Shown here: positions 1 to 5,873 of the stretch, piece by piece
Layout of the letters: every line of letters starts with the position of its first letter
Position numbering within the stretch: the first letter of the stretch is position 1
Assembly (NCBI GenBank): GCA_018400215.1
Contig: JAGYNF010000077.1
Span: 1-7,563 of the forward strand
From: Cyanobium sp. M55B138
GTDB taxonomy: Bacteria > Cyanobacteriota > Cyanobacteriia > PCC-6307 > Cyanobiaceae
Length of the DNA: 7,563 nt
Direction: 5' to 3'
The notes under the pieces: model-generated
What the model was told of the DNA's origin: nothing
Seen by the model: the letters and a program-made list of their open reading frames with translations, nothing else
Database searches by the model: none
Position numbers and translations under genes: made by a program

Positions 1-324
1 CAATTTAATTTAGGTGAAGAATTAGATATGTCAACCGCACAATATTATGGTAAGATGACTTTTGGGGATGAAAGATTATTCTACGGTAATTTAAGAACAC
101 ATATTGCGGCGACAATATATAAATCACTATTTAATATTAATATAGATGGTGCAACAATTGCATCTAGTAGTAATACTACATATGACTTTGGTTTAGATAG
201 ATATGTTAGTGAGATAGGTGTGTTAGATAATAACAATAATTTGGTATTGGTTGGTAAGTTATCTAGACCTATTAGATTGGCAGATTCTACTACCGCCTCA
301 ATAGAACTAACAATAGACTTTTAA
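1..324 (+). CDS. Phage-like structural/tail protein, C-terminal part
   Basis: The frame is open from base 1, reads QFNLGEELD before the first ATG at 28, and stops with TAA at 322-324. The gene may therefore begin outside the window, with this as its C-terminal domain. Alternatively it starts at 28, where an AGGTGAAGA stretch at 12-20 is a possible but distant ribosome binding site; that version has 98 residues. The protein is rich in Asn, Ser and Thr and probably all beta. Near its end it reads VSEIGVLDNNNNLVLVGKLS, which resembles the E-I-G-x-x-D-x-x-G-x-L-x-x-x-G pattern at the ends of many phage tail-collar and tail-fibre proteins. It lies 10 bases before a second gene of the same style. 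Base composition and codon use match that gene and contrast sharply with everything after 1080. A virion or tail function is inferred from style only; no family is certain. Confidence 0.5.
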   Translation, partial: QFNLGEELDMSTAQYYGKMTFGDERLFYGNLRTHIAATIYKSLFNINIDGATIASSSNTTYDFGLDRYVSEIGVLDNNNNLVLVGKLSRPIRLADSTTASIELTIDF

Positions 325-334
325 ATAATAAAAA

Positions 335-1081
335 ATGGGATTCATAGATAGTGCAACTACAGTAACAATCAGAGCGAGATTAACTAATCTCGGAAGAGAG
401 AAGATATTGACAAATAATAATACTATCTTCACTCATTTTATTTTGGGTGACTCTGATGCAAATTATAACACAATTGAAAAACTAACATCGGGAAAGATAC
501 CTACAGATAGTGGTAATTTAGGTGTGAATAGTACAACTAACGATAATATATTTGAGAATGTAGGTATTGGTAGTAAATTATTTGTGACTGTTGCACCTAC
601 CACTAAAAAATTAGTAGAGAAAAATTCTAATAAAATTAATATGGAAATCACAAAAGTGGGTGAAAACACTGTCAGTGGTAGTTCTCTTACTTATGTGCTA
701 TTAGATAGGGATAATACTAGTAGTGTAAACACTAACTATTTTAAAAGTTTATCTTTACCGATAAAAAAGGCAGATGTTAATGTATTCACAGGTACGACAT
801 CACAAAACGGAGGGTGGTCAGACACACCATTTAGTGGTTTAGGTGTAAGTAATGTACTTATGGGTGTGATCGACAATGATAAATATGGTGAGATTATAGA
901 TGGTAAATCAGTTAAATTAGAGATACCTGTTTATACTGGATACACAACAGGTGGTACACCTACTGGTTTAACTACATATACATTATATACTACATACCCT
1001 AAAACTACAATCCCTAGAACAGATTTAGATTCAGATTATATTGATGGAAGTAGTTACCCACAAACATTATTTAAAAGAAAA
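335..1081 (+). CDS. Phage-like structural protein, 3' end lost at junction
   Basis: ATG at 335 opens a frame of about 249 residues, beginning MGFIDSATTVTIRARLTNLG, before the composition changes. The frame stays open past 1081 as far as 1912, but from about residue 250 the translation becomes Ala/Gly/His-rich and is only the antisense shadow of the AAA ATPase gene. The true C-terminus is therefore missing. The first part is Thr/Asn/Ser-rich with short alternating hydrophobic stretches, few Cys, no signal peptide and no membrane segment, as in beta-rich virion proteins. The N-terminal section with GREKILTNNN and FILGDSDANY is distinctive, but I cannot tie it to a named family with certainty. 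No clear Shine-Dalgarno precedes it (AAATAATAAAAA), and the previous gene ends 10 bases upstream, so the two are probably co-transcribed. Best guess: tail or virion structural protein of an AT-rich tailed phage. Confidence 0.5.
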
Positions 1082-2377
1082 ATCAGCCCCCGAAAAGCCG
1101 GCGGTGCGATCCACCAGCACCTCGAGGGGCAGGCGATGGCCTGGGCGGCGGCGGCGCAGCTGCAGGTCGAGGATGGCGCGCCGCTCCTCCCCGCTGGGCA
1201 GGTCCAGCAGAAAGATCTCGTCGAAGCGGCCCTTGCGCAGCAGCTCCCCCGGCAGCCGTTCCACCGCATTGGCGGTGGCCACCACGAACACGGCGGATGT
1301 TTTTTCGGCCATCCAGGTGAGCACCGTGCCCAGCACCCGCTGGGTGGTGCCGCCATCGCTGCGGGAATCACCGCCAAAGCCCTTGTCGATTTCGTCGATC
1401 CAGAGCACGCAGGGGGCCATGGCCTCGGCCCGTTGAATCATTTCGCGGGTGCGGGCTTCGGAGGCGCCCACCAGGCCGGCGAAGAGGCGGCCCACATCCA
1501 GGCGCAGCAGCGGCATGCTCCAGCTGTGGGCAATCGCCTTGGCGGTGAGCGATTTGCCCGTGCCCTGGGGGCCCACCAGCAGCACCCCGCGGGGCAGGGG
1601 CAGGCCGTAGCGGCGGGCCTCGTCGCTGAAGGCCATGCGGCGTTGTTCCAGCCAGTGCTTGAGGGCGTCCAGGCCACCGATGTCGGCGGGGGTGGCCTCG
1701 CTGGGGCAGTACTCCAGCAGTTCGCTCTTGGCGATGGCCTGGCGCTTTTCCTCCAGCACCTCGGCCAGGTCTTCCTCGCTGAGCCGGCCGCGGCGGGCCA
1801 GGGCCCGGGCAGCCAGCTGGCGCACCCGCTGCTCACTGAGGCCGTGGCAGGCGTCGGTGAGCTGGTTCAGCACGGCGGGCTCCAGGGGGTCGCCGCAGGC
1901 CTGGGCGATTGAGCCCAGCAGCAGGCCGATTTCGGTGGCATCCGGCAGGGGCAACTCCAGCAGGGTGATGCAGTCGTCGAGCTCCAGGGGCAGCTGCCAG
2001 GCCGGGGCGGTGATCACCAGGGTGCGGGGCACCTGGCGCAGGGACGAGGCCAGGTTGCGCAGGCGACGGCAGATGCCGGCATCGTCGCAGTAGCGGTGAA
2101 AATCGCGCAGCAGCAGGATCGCCCCCTCATCGGCGGGCAGGGGGTCGAGGCAGGCCAGGGCTGCCAGGGGATTGCGGGCCGCTTCCCCCTCGCGGTTGGG
2201 GGCGCCGTTGAGGCCGGCGATGAAGTCCCAGCGCAGCAAGGTGCGGTTGCCCAGCCGCTGGGCCGCCTGCTCCAGCAGGGATTCGACCCGTTCCTCCTCC
2301 AGGCTGCGGATCCAGATGATGGGTGTGCGGGAGCGAATCAGTAGATCGAGCTGGTCGGCCCAGGTGCCCCCGTTCAT
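1067..2377 (-). CDS. Ycf46-like AAA ATPase, C-terminus truncated at junction
   Basis: The open frame is 436 residues, of which the last four (FSFK) belong to the foreign DNA, so genuine sequence ends at about 1082. The C-terminal half is a full AAA core: Walker A GPQGTGKS at 269-276, Walker B VLWIDEID at 324-331, sensor 1 VATAN at 366-370 and arginine finger region RKGRFDE at 381-387. The start of the sensor 2 helix (GFSGAD, 427-432) is followed by the break. Residues about 15-225 look like a decayed ATPase domain without a Walker A, with LLLRDFH near 88-94. This two-part layout matches the Ycf46 type of cyanobacteria and algal plastids, usually about 490-500 residues, so some 60 are lost. 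Its molecular role is poorly defined. Its ATG overlaps the stop of the yceD-type gene by four bases (ATGA), suggesting coupled translation. In picocyanobacteria I would expect serS next, and it is absent here. Confidence 0.85.
   Translation of the reverse strand: MNGGTWADQLDLLIRSRTPIIWIRSLEEERVESLLEQAAQRLGNRTLLRWDFIAGLNGAPNREGEAARNPLAALACLDPLPADEGAILLLRDFHRYCDDAGICRRLRNLASSLRQVPRTLVITAPAWQLPLELDDCITLLELPLPDATEIGLLLGSIAQACGDPLEPAVLNQLTDACHGLSEQRVRQLAARALARRGRLSEEDLAEVLEEKRQAIAKSELLEYCPSEATPADIGGLDALKHWLEQRRMAFSDEARRYGLPLPRGVLLVGPQGTGKSLTAKAIAHSWSMPLLRLDVGRLFAGLVGASEARTREMIQRAEAMAPCVLWIDEIDKGFGGDSRSDGGTTQRVLGTVLTWMAEKTSAVFVVATANAVERLPGELLRKGRFDEIFLLDLPSGEERRAILDLQLRRRRPGHRLPLEVLVDRTAGFSGADFSFK
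1073..1084. other. Junction of AT-rich phage-like and GC-rich host DNA
   Basis: The sequence changes within about a dozen bases (TTTAAAAGAAAAATCAGCCC) from strongly AT-rich to strongly GC-rich. On the left, a plus-strand structural gene loses its 3' end. On the right, a minus-strand AAA ATPase loses its C-terminus: its family-like residues GFSGAD end at 1082, and the next four codons (FSFK) and the TAA at 1067-1069 come from the AT-rich side. I see no direct repeat, inverted repeat, tRNA end, integrase or transposase here. Two mid-gene cuts without any recombination signature fit an assembly or ligation chimera better than site-specific integration. Confidence 0.8.
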
Positions 2378-2907
2378 GGCTGCTGCAGCTGTTGCAGGGC
2401 GGCCCAGCGCGGGTCGGTGGGCTGGTGGTCACTGCTCCAGCGGGCTGGACCGGGACAGTCCGGCCCGCAGCGGTTCACCACAGGCAGTTGCAGGCTCAGC
2501 TGCTCAAAGGTCCAGTGGGCCGGATCAAAACAGCCGTTGGGATCCAGGCTCTCCGTGAGGTGGTCGGGGTCGAGGTCGATGGTGCTGCCATGGCTCTCCA
2601 GCGCTCCCTGCTCCACGGCTTCGGGTTGCAGCCCCTGTTGGCGGGCCTCTTCCCCCAGCCACAGCAGCTCGCGGGTGGAGAAGCTGAGGGGGTGGTTGAA
2701 GTGCTGCAGGCAGCGGTCACAGCGCAGGGTCACGATCGTGTGGGCCTCGCCATCCACCTCGAGCAGATCGCTGCGGTGGATGGCCTGCACCCGGCCGCGC
2801 ACGGGGGTGAGGCTCTCCAGCCCGGCGAGGTGCTCAGCCAGCTCCCAATGCAGGCCTTCCGCCACACGGCTGAGCTCCTGAATCGAGATCGGCTGGAGCT
2901 GGCTCAC
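2374..2907 (-). CDS. YceD family (DUF177) protein
   Basis: This 177-residue soluble protein has the layout of the YceD/DUF177 family: an N-terminal beta-rich part, a metal-binding-like CDRC pair (C63, C66) after the predicted strand [10 protein letters not shown], an acidic centre, a second Cys pair (C147, C151) in NRCGPDCPG, and the characteristic ending [10 protein letters not shown] (165-174). Family members are often linked to ribosome or rRNA metabolism and in many bacteria lie next to rpmF; the biochemical role here is unknown. The four cysteines could bind zinc, which is inference. The start is GTG at 2905-2907, overlapping the yidC stop as GTGA. The stop in turn overlaps the AAA gene start as ATGA. 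This tight packing argues that yidC, this gene and the ATPase are translated from one message. Confidence 0.85.
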   Translation of the reverse strand: MSQLQPISIQELSRVAEGLHWELAEHLAGLESLTPVRGRVQAIHRSDLLEVDGEAHTIVTLRCDRCLQHFNHPLSFSTRELLWLGEEARQQGLQPEAVEQGALESHGSTIDLDPDHLTESLDPNGCFDPAHWTFEQLSLQLPVVNRCGPDCPGPARWSSDHQPTDPRWAALQQLQQP

Positions 2908-4040
2908 TTCTTGGCTTTGGGCTCAAAGGGCAGCCGGTCCCCACCGCCGGGGCTGGCCGCCACGGTGAGGGCCTGCTGGGCCAGCTGTTGGTCGAGGATT
3001 TTCTGGAGATTGTCCGGCAGGGCCTCACGGGTGAGCAGGAAGGTCTGCAGGCCCTGGAAGATGTTGGCCACCACCATGTAGAGCAACACGCCAGCCGGCA
3101 GGGGGAAAAACAGGAACATGGCCGTGATCATCACCGGCGTGATCTTGTTGGCGGTCGACTGCTGGGGGTTGGGGGGCATGCCCATCCCCGAGAGGATCTG
3201 GGAGAGGAACAGGCTGGCCCCGAAGGCCGCCACCAGGATGGCGATGTCCCAGTTCACGCCGGCGTCGCCCATGAAGCCCACCTGGCCCAGGGCCTGGATG
3301 AACAGGAAGCCGGTGCGGGCGGCCAGGCCGGGGATCTTGGCTTCCACCGTGGCATCGCCGGGGGAGAGGGCCGTGATCGTGCCGTTCTGATCCACGCTCA
3401 CCACGGTCTCTCCCTTGGTGACGCTCCAATTGGGCTGGAAGCGGTCGCCGTTCTCGCTGTCGGCCAGCACGCTGGCGAAACTGCTGCCCTCCCTGGTGTG
3501 GAGGTTCACCGTTTCGCGGTCATCAACGCCGAGCTTGGTGCCCTTTTCCAGGGTGCCGATCACCGGCACATGGTTGCTGCTGCTCAGGAAAATGGAGTGG
3601 CTGGCACTGTTGAAGGGCTTGGGCTCCACCGCGGCGATCTGGTCGGCGGGCAACACCTTGATGTTGAAGGTGTAGGGCACATCGGCAAACGGGGAGCCCC
3701 GCAGGGTCGCAAACAGGGCGAACAGGATCGGCATCTGCACCAGCAGGGGCAGGCAGCCCGCCAGGGGGCTGCCGAACTCCTTCATCAACTTGCCCAGCTC
3801 CTCCTGCTGCTTCTGGGGGTTGCTGGCGTGCTTGCTGCGGATTTCGGCCTGGCGCTGCTGCATCACCGGTTGGGCGATGCGCATGCGTCGGGCATTGCGG
3901 ATCGAGCCGGCGCTCAGGGGGAACAGGGCCAGGCGGATCACCACCGTGAGGGCGACGATCGCCAGGCCATAGCTGGGCACCAATCCGTAGAAGAAATCGA
4001 GGATTGGGATCAGCAGGTTGTCGGAGATGTAGCCGATCAC
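2904..4040 (-). CDS. yidC: Membrane protein insertase YidC/Oxa1/Alb3
   Basis: YidC places proteins into the membrane alone or with SecYEG; in cyanobacteria it serves plasma and thylakoid membranes. The 378 residues open with GTG ([19 protein letters not shown]), the usual cyanobacterial N-terminus. Transmembrane segment 1 (about 23-42) holds the groove arginine R36 in [11 protein letters not shown] charged cytoplasmic hairpin follows (about 50-90), then [20 protein letters not shown] (90-109) as segment 2, further segments near 264-284 and a hairpin of two near 300-335. Between segments 2 and 3, at about 116-245, lies a soluble extramembrane domain whose end ([20 protein letters not shown], 214-233) resembles a bacterial Ig-like group 2 repeat. 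As I recall, cyanobacterial homologues such as the Synechocystis one share this insertion. The tail ends in basic FEPKAKK. No good Shine-Dalgarno is seen. It overlaps the next gene by four bases. Confidence 0.97.
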   Translation of the reverse strand: MIGYISDNLLIPILDFFYGLVPSYGLAIVALTVVIRLALFPLSAGSIRNARRMRIAQPVMQQRQAEIRSKHASNPQKQQEELGKLMKEFGSPLAGCLPLLVQMPILFALFATLRGSPFADVPYTFNIKVLPADQIAAVEPKPFNSASHSIFLSSSNHVPVIGTLEKGTKLGVDDRETVNLHTREGSSFASVLADSENGDRFQPNWSVTKGETVVSVDQNGTITALSPGDATVEAKIPGLAARTGFLFIQALGQVGFMGDAGVNWDIAILVAAFGASLFLSQILSGMGMPPNPQQSTANKITPVMITAMFLFFPLPAGVLLYMVVANIFQGLQTFLLTREALPDNLQKILDQQLAQQALTVAASPGGGDRLPFEPKAKK

Positions 4041-4075
4041 GGCGCTGGGGGTGCTGGGGTGAGGGGTTCAGCGTG

Positions 4076-4092
4076 GCTCAGTGTGCCTGAGC
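4076..4092. repeat. Short inverted repeat between PH gene and yidC
   Basis: GCTCAG at 4076-4081 and CTGAGC at 4087-4092 are perfect 6-base inverted repeats around a 5-base loop. They lie in the 75-base gap, which is the largest gap inside the rpmH-to-AAA run. No T-run follows on the minus strand, so it is not a standard intrinsic terminator. It could be a processing or attenuation hairpin in the yidC leader, or chance in GC-rich DNA. Confidence 0.3.
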
Positions 4093-4115
4093 GGGGGAGG
4101 TGGCTGTGGCTCTGC

Positions 4116-4541
4116 TCAGGCCGCCATCCCCTTGGGCTTGGCCGGCTGGGAGGCGGCGCCGCGGCGCTCGTCGATGTAGGTCTCCAGTTCGCGGAAGCGG
4201 GGCACGGCGCGCATTTCCAGTTTGGCGCCGTCGCTGAGCACCAGCACCATGTCGCCCCAGGCGCCAAATCCCCGCGGCACGCTGCGCACCTCCCGGATCT
4301 GGCTGTACACCACCTGGGTGCGGTCCCGCCCCAGCCAGCCGCCATTCACCTCGATGCGGCGGCTGGTGATGCGAAAACGCAGCCACAGGGCCCGCACGAT
4401 CGCCCCCACGGCAAAGGGAATGCCGATCAGGGTGAGCCCAAACAGCAGGTTGAGCAGCAGGTCTCCCTTGGCCGGCCCCCCTTCGTAAAACACGGTTTCC
4501 TCGATTGGGGCGCCGGCGCCTGAAGGAAAGGACTTGTTCAT
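4116..4541 (-). CDS. Small PH-domain (bacterial PH, YdbS/DUF304-like) membrane protein
   Basis: The 141-residue product has a short N-terminal segment with ETVFYEGGP (15-23), a hydrophobic stretch of about 28 residues (28-55, LLLNLLFGLTLIGIPFAVGA and on) that forms one or two membrane passes, and then RFRITSRRIEVNGGWLGRDR (55-74). The TSRRI step into a strand followed by a G-D/R turn is typical of bacterial PH-like domains. The beta strands continue through QVVYSQIREVRSV and MVLVLSDGAKLEMRAVP to an ending helix RELETYIDERR. Function is unknown; membrane-tethered bacterial PH proteins are thought to act as scaffolds. It sits between rnpA and yidC, the slot that yidD fills in many bacteria. The start is ATG at 4539-4541 and overlaps the rnpA stop as ATGA, which supports this start. 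The Ala/Lys/Pro-rich tail looks disordered. Confidence 0.8.
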   Translation of the reverse strand: MNKSFPSGAGAPIEETVFYEGGPAKGDLLLNLLFGLTLIGIPFAVGAIVRALWLRFRITSRRIEVNGGWLGRDRTQVVYSQIREVRSVPRGFGAWGDMVLVLSDGAKLEMRAVPRFRELETYIDERRGAASQPAKPKGMAA

Positions 4542-4921
4542 CGACTCAGGCCTGCGCGCTGCAGAAGCTCATCACATTCTCCCAGCAGGTTGGCTGGATC
4601 GCGCTCGGCACTGCCGGGCTTGCAGCTCAACAGCAGCCACACCGGCCCCTCCGGATTGGCGATCGCCTGCTGCACCAGATGGTCGTGCAGCAGGCGCCGC
4701 AGGCGGTTGCGCCGCACGGCGCGCTTGTGCACCTTGCTACTCACCACCACCCCACAGCGCCAGGCACTGGGGGTGCGGTGCCGCTGGCTGGGGGGTAGGA
4801 GTTCGGGTTGGGCGGGGAGCCAGCGCAACACCAAAAAGGGGCCGTGGCTGGCACGACCCCTGCGGTAGAGCGTTTGAAAGATGCGTTGGCCCTTGAGCCG
4901 ATGCCGTTGGGGCAGCGCCAT
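4538..4921 (-). CDS. rnpA: Ribonuclease P protein component
   Basis: RnpA is the protein subunit that assists the RNase P RNA in removing 5' leaders from precursor tRNAs. The 127-residue protein starts MALPQRHRLKG, with the family's usual helix and FQTLYRRGR, and carries the signature RNR region at 62-76 (SKVHKRAVRRNRLRRLL) that forms the RNA-binding helix. A stretch of about 20 residues rich in Pro and polar residues (36-55) lies before the strand CGVVVSSKV. It makes the protein slightly longer than the common 115-120 residues. Only 13 bases separate it from rpmH upstream, the classic bacterial pair. Its TGA overlaps the ATG of the PH-domain gene, so the two are likely translationally coupled. 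The associated RNA gene (rnpB) is not in the window. Confidence 0.95.
   Translation of the reverse strand: MALPQRHRLKGQRIFQTLYRRGRASHGPFLVLRWLPAQPELLPPSQRHRTPSAWRCGVVVSSKVHKRAVRRNRLRRLLHDHLVQQAIANPEGPVWLLLSCKPGSAERDPANLLGECDELLQRAGLSR
4659..4666. repeat. HIP1 octamer (GCGATCGC)
   Basis: GCGATCGC, within the longer palindrome GGCGATCGCC at 4658-4667, is the highly iterated palindrome over-represented in many cyanobacterial genomes. It lies inside rnpA. A single copy is weak evidence on its own but agrees with the cyanobacterial gene content. Confidence 0.5.
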
Positions 4922-4934
4922 CCAGGCTGTCGGC

Positions 4935-5072
4935 TCAGACCGCCAGGCGGGAGCGGCCCCGGCGGCGGCGGGTGCGGATCACGCGGCGGCCCGTGTGGGT
5001 GCGCATGCGCACACGGAAACCGGAAACCCGTTTGCGCTTGCGGCTGGTTCCTTCAAGTGTGCGCTTGGTCAT
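4935..5072 (-). CDS. rpmH: 50S ribosomal protein L34
   Basis: Reading the minus strand from ATG at 5070-5072 to TGA at 4935-4937 gives a 45-residue, extremely basic protein. It starts [20 protein letters not shown], continues with [20 protein letters not shown] and ends SRLAV. This is L34 of the large ribosomal subunit: the [14 protein letters not shown] start, the GFRVRM core and the R-R-x-x-G-R ending are diagnostic, and length and N-terminus are the cyanobacterial/plastid form. A purine-rich AGGGGAG lies about 13 bases before the start, rather far for a Shine-Dalgarno. It heads the rpmH-rnpA-PH-yidC-yceD-AAA run, with rnpA beginning 13 bases downstream. Unlike the enterobacterial arrangement, no dnaA or DnaA-box cluster is seen on its upstream side. 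Confidence 0.97.
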   Translation of the reverse strand: MTKRTLEGTSRKRKRVSGFRVRMRTHTGRRVIRTRRRRGRSRLAV

Positions 5073-5145
5073 GGCCGGATGCTCGCTCCCCTCTGCTCGT
5101 CAGGAATTGGTCTGAGGCGTCAACCTATCAGGTGGCGGTCGCCCC
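5073..5145 (-). promoter_or_regulatory. Leader/possible promoter region of the rpmH operon
   Basis: This 73-base gap separates the DUF2808 stop from the rpmH start and is the natural place for the ribosomal operon promoter. On the minus strand TTGACG at 5118-5123 is a good match to a -35 element. The sequence 17 bases further on (ACGAGC) is a poor -10, so the assignment is weak. A small GGCG/CGCC inverted repeat at 5134-5143 lies just past the DUF2808 stop but has no T-run to make it a terminator. Confidence 0.3.
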
Positions 5146-5820
5146 TCAGTTGTTGGGCGGGTCGATCTGGATCAACCAGCTGCCCAGGTAGCCGGAGATG
5201 GGCACGTCGCCGGGGGCCTGGGCCAGGGCATTGAACTGATACATGCCCGTGTTGTAGGGGTTGAACAGGCGCATGTAGACCCCAATGGTGCCGGTGTCGG
5301 CCACGGGGGTGTCGGGGAAGATCTCCAGGGCGCTGCCGTCCTCCGTCAGCTCGATGGTGGCGGGAATCTGCTCCACGCAGCGCGTGCGCGCCAGCATGCC
5401 GCCCTCGCTCATCCTGCAGAGCTGCACCCGCTTCGGATCGATGTTGGCGTCGAACGAGCTGGGAATGGTGACGCTCAGCTTGAGGATCGCGGTCTTGCGA
5501 TCCCGGGGCCGCAGCATCAGGTAGTACTCAGCACGCCGCAGCCGCATGGTGTTGGTCACATAGAAGTAGAGCTTGCGGTAGTCGCTGGAATTGTCCCAGC
5601 GGAATTCCATCAGGCTCGGGGTGCCCTGGGCCCCCGCCGGCTGCACCAGGGGACTCCGTTCAGGCAACCCCAGGCCCAGCACGGCCGCGGTGGTGAGGCC
5701 GGCCGCCGCCCCCAGCCCCAGTAGCCGTTGACCCAGGGGCCCGGAGCCAGGGCGACGGGGACGGGCTGATCGGGGCAGCCGCGGCAGGGGGGGGAAGGCC
5801 ATCGGACGGTTACGCGACAC
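5146..5820 (-). CDS. DUF2808 domain protein, secreted
   Basis: DUF2808 proteins are small exported proteins found mainly in cyanobacteria; their function is not known. The frame gives 224 residues from GTG at 5818-5820. An in-frame ATG at 5800-5802 (residue 7) is an equally plausible start, and neither has a strong ribosome binding site. The N-terminus is Arg/Pro-rich, followed by a hydrophobic core (32-52, RLLGLGAAAGLTTAAVLGLG) and a possible signal peptidase I site at AGA/Q (62-65), so the mature protein should lie in periplasm or thylakoid lumen. The mature part has the family's features: YYLMLRPRDRKTAILKLSVT (99-118), then IPSSFDANIDPKRVQLC, a late GTIGVYMRLFNPYNTGMYQF (178-197), and GSWLIQID near the end. 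C135 and C148 could form a disulfide. It follows aroH by 53 bases and may be in the same message. Confidence 0.85.
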   Translation of the reverse strand: MSRNRPMAFPPLPRLPRSARPRRPGSGPLGQRLLGLGAAAGLTTAAVLGLGLPERSPLVQPAGAQGTPSLMEFRWDNSSDYRKLYFYVTNTMRLRRAEYYLMLRPRDRKTAILKLSVTIPSSFDANIDPKRVQLCRMSEGGMLARTRCVEQIPATIELTEDGSALEIFPDTPVADTGTIGVYMRLFNPYNTGMYQFNALAQAPGDVPISGYLGSWLIQIDPPNN

Positions 5821-5873
5821 ACTTGATTCTCATCAGTCTGCGCGGAGCCCTGGTGCGATTGGTGGTCGGACCC

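Noticed and set aside
463..669. Minus-strand 68-codon hydrophobic frame in the AT-rich part
   Set aside because: It lies wholly inside the coherent plus-strand structural frame; its Leu/Ile/Phe-rich appearance is what antisense of Asn/Lys-rich coding gives.
1060..1100. Prophage attachment site at the junction
   Set aside because: No repeat flanks the junction within the window, there is no tRNA or integrase, and both genes are broken inside their coding sequence.
2988..4523. Plus-strand open frame of 511 codons opposite yidC and the PH gene
   Set aside because: It is the antisense shadow of clear genes; the His/Gln/Gly/Ala-rich composition without any motif is typical of GC-rich shadow frames.
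4999..5012. 14-base perfect palindrome GTGCGCATGCGCAC
   Set aside because: It lies inside rpmH and encodes conserved L34 residues (VRMRTH), so coding constraint explains it; no other copies were noticed.
5073..5145. Possible replication origin beside rpmH
   Set aside because: Some bacteria have oriC between rpmH and dnaA, but I see no DnaA-box (TTATCCACA-like) cluster, no AT-rich unwinding region and no dnaA.
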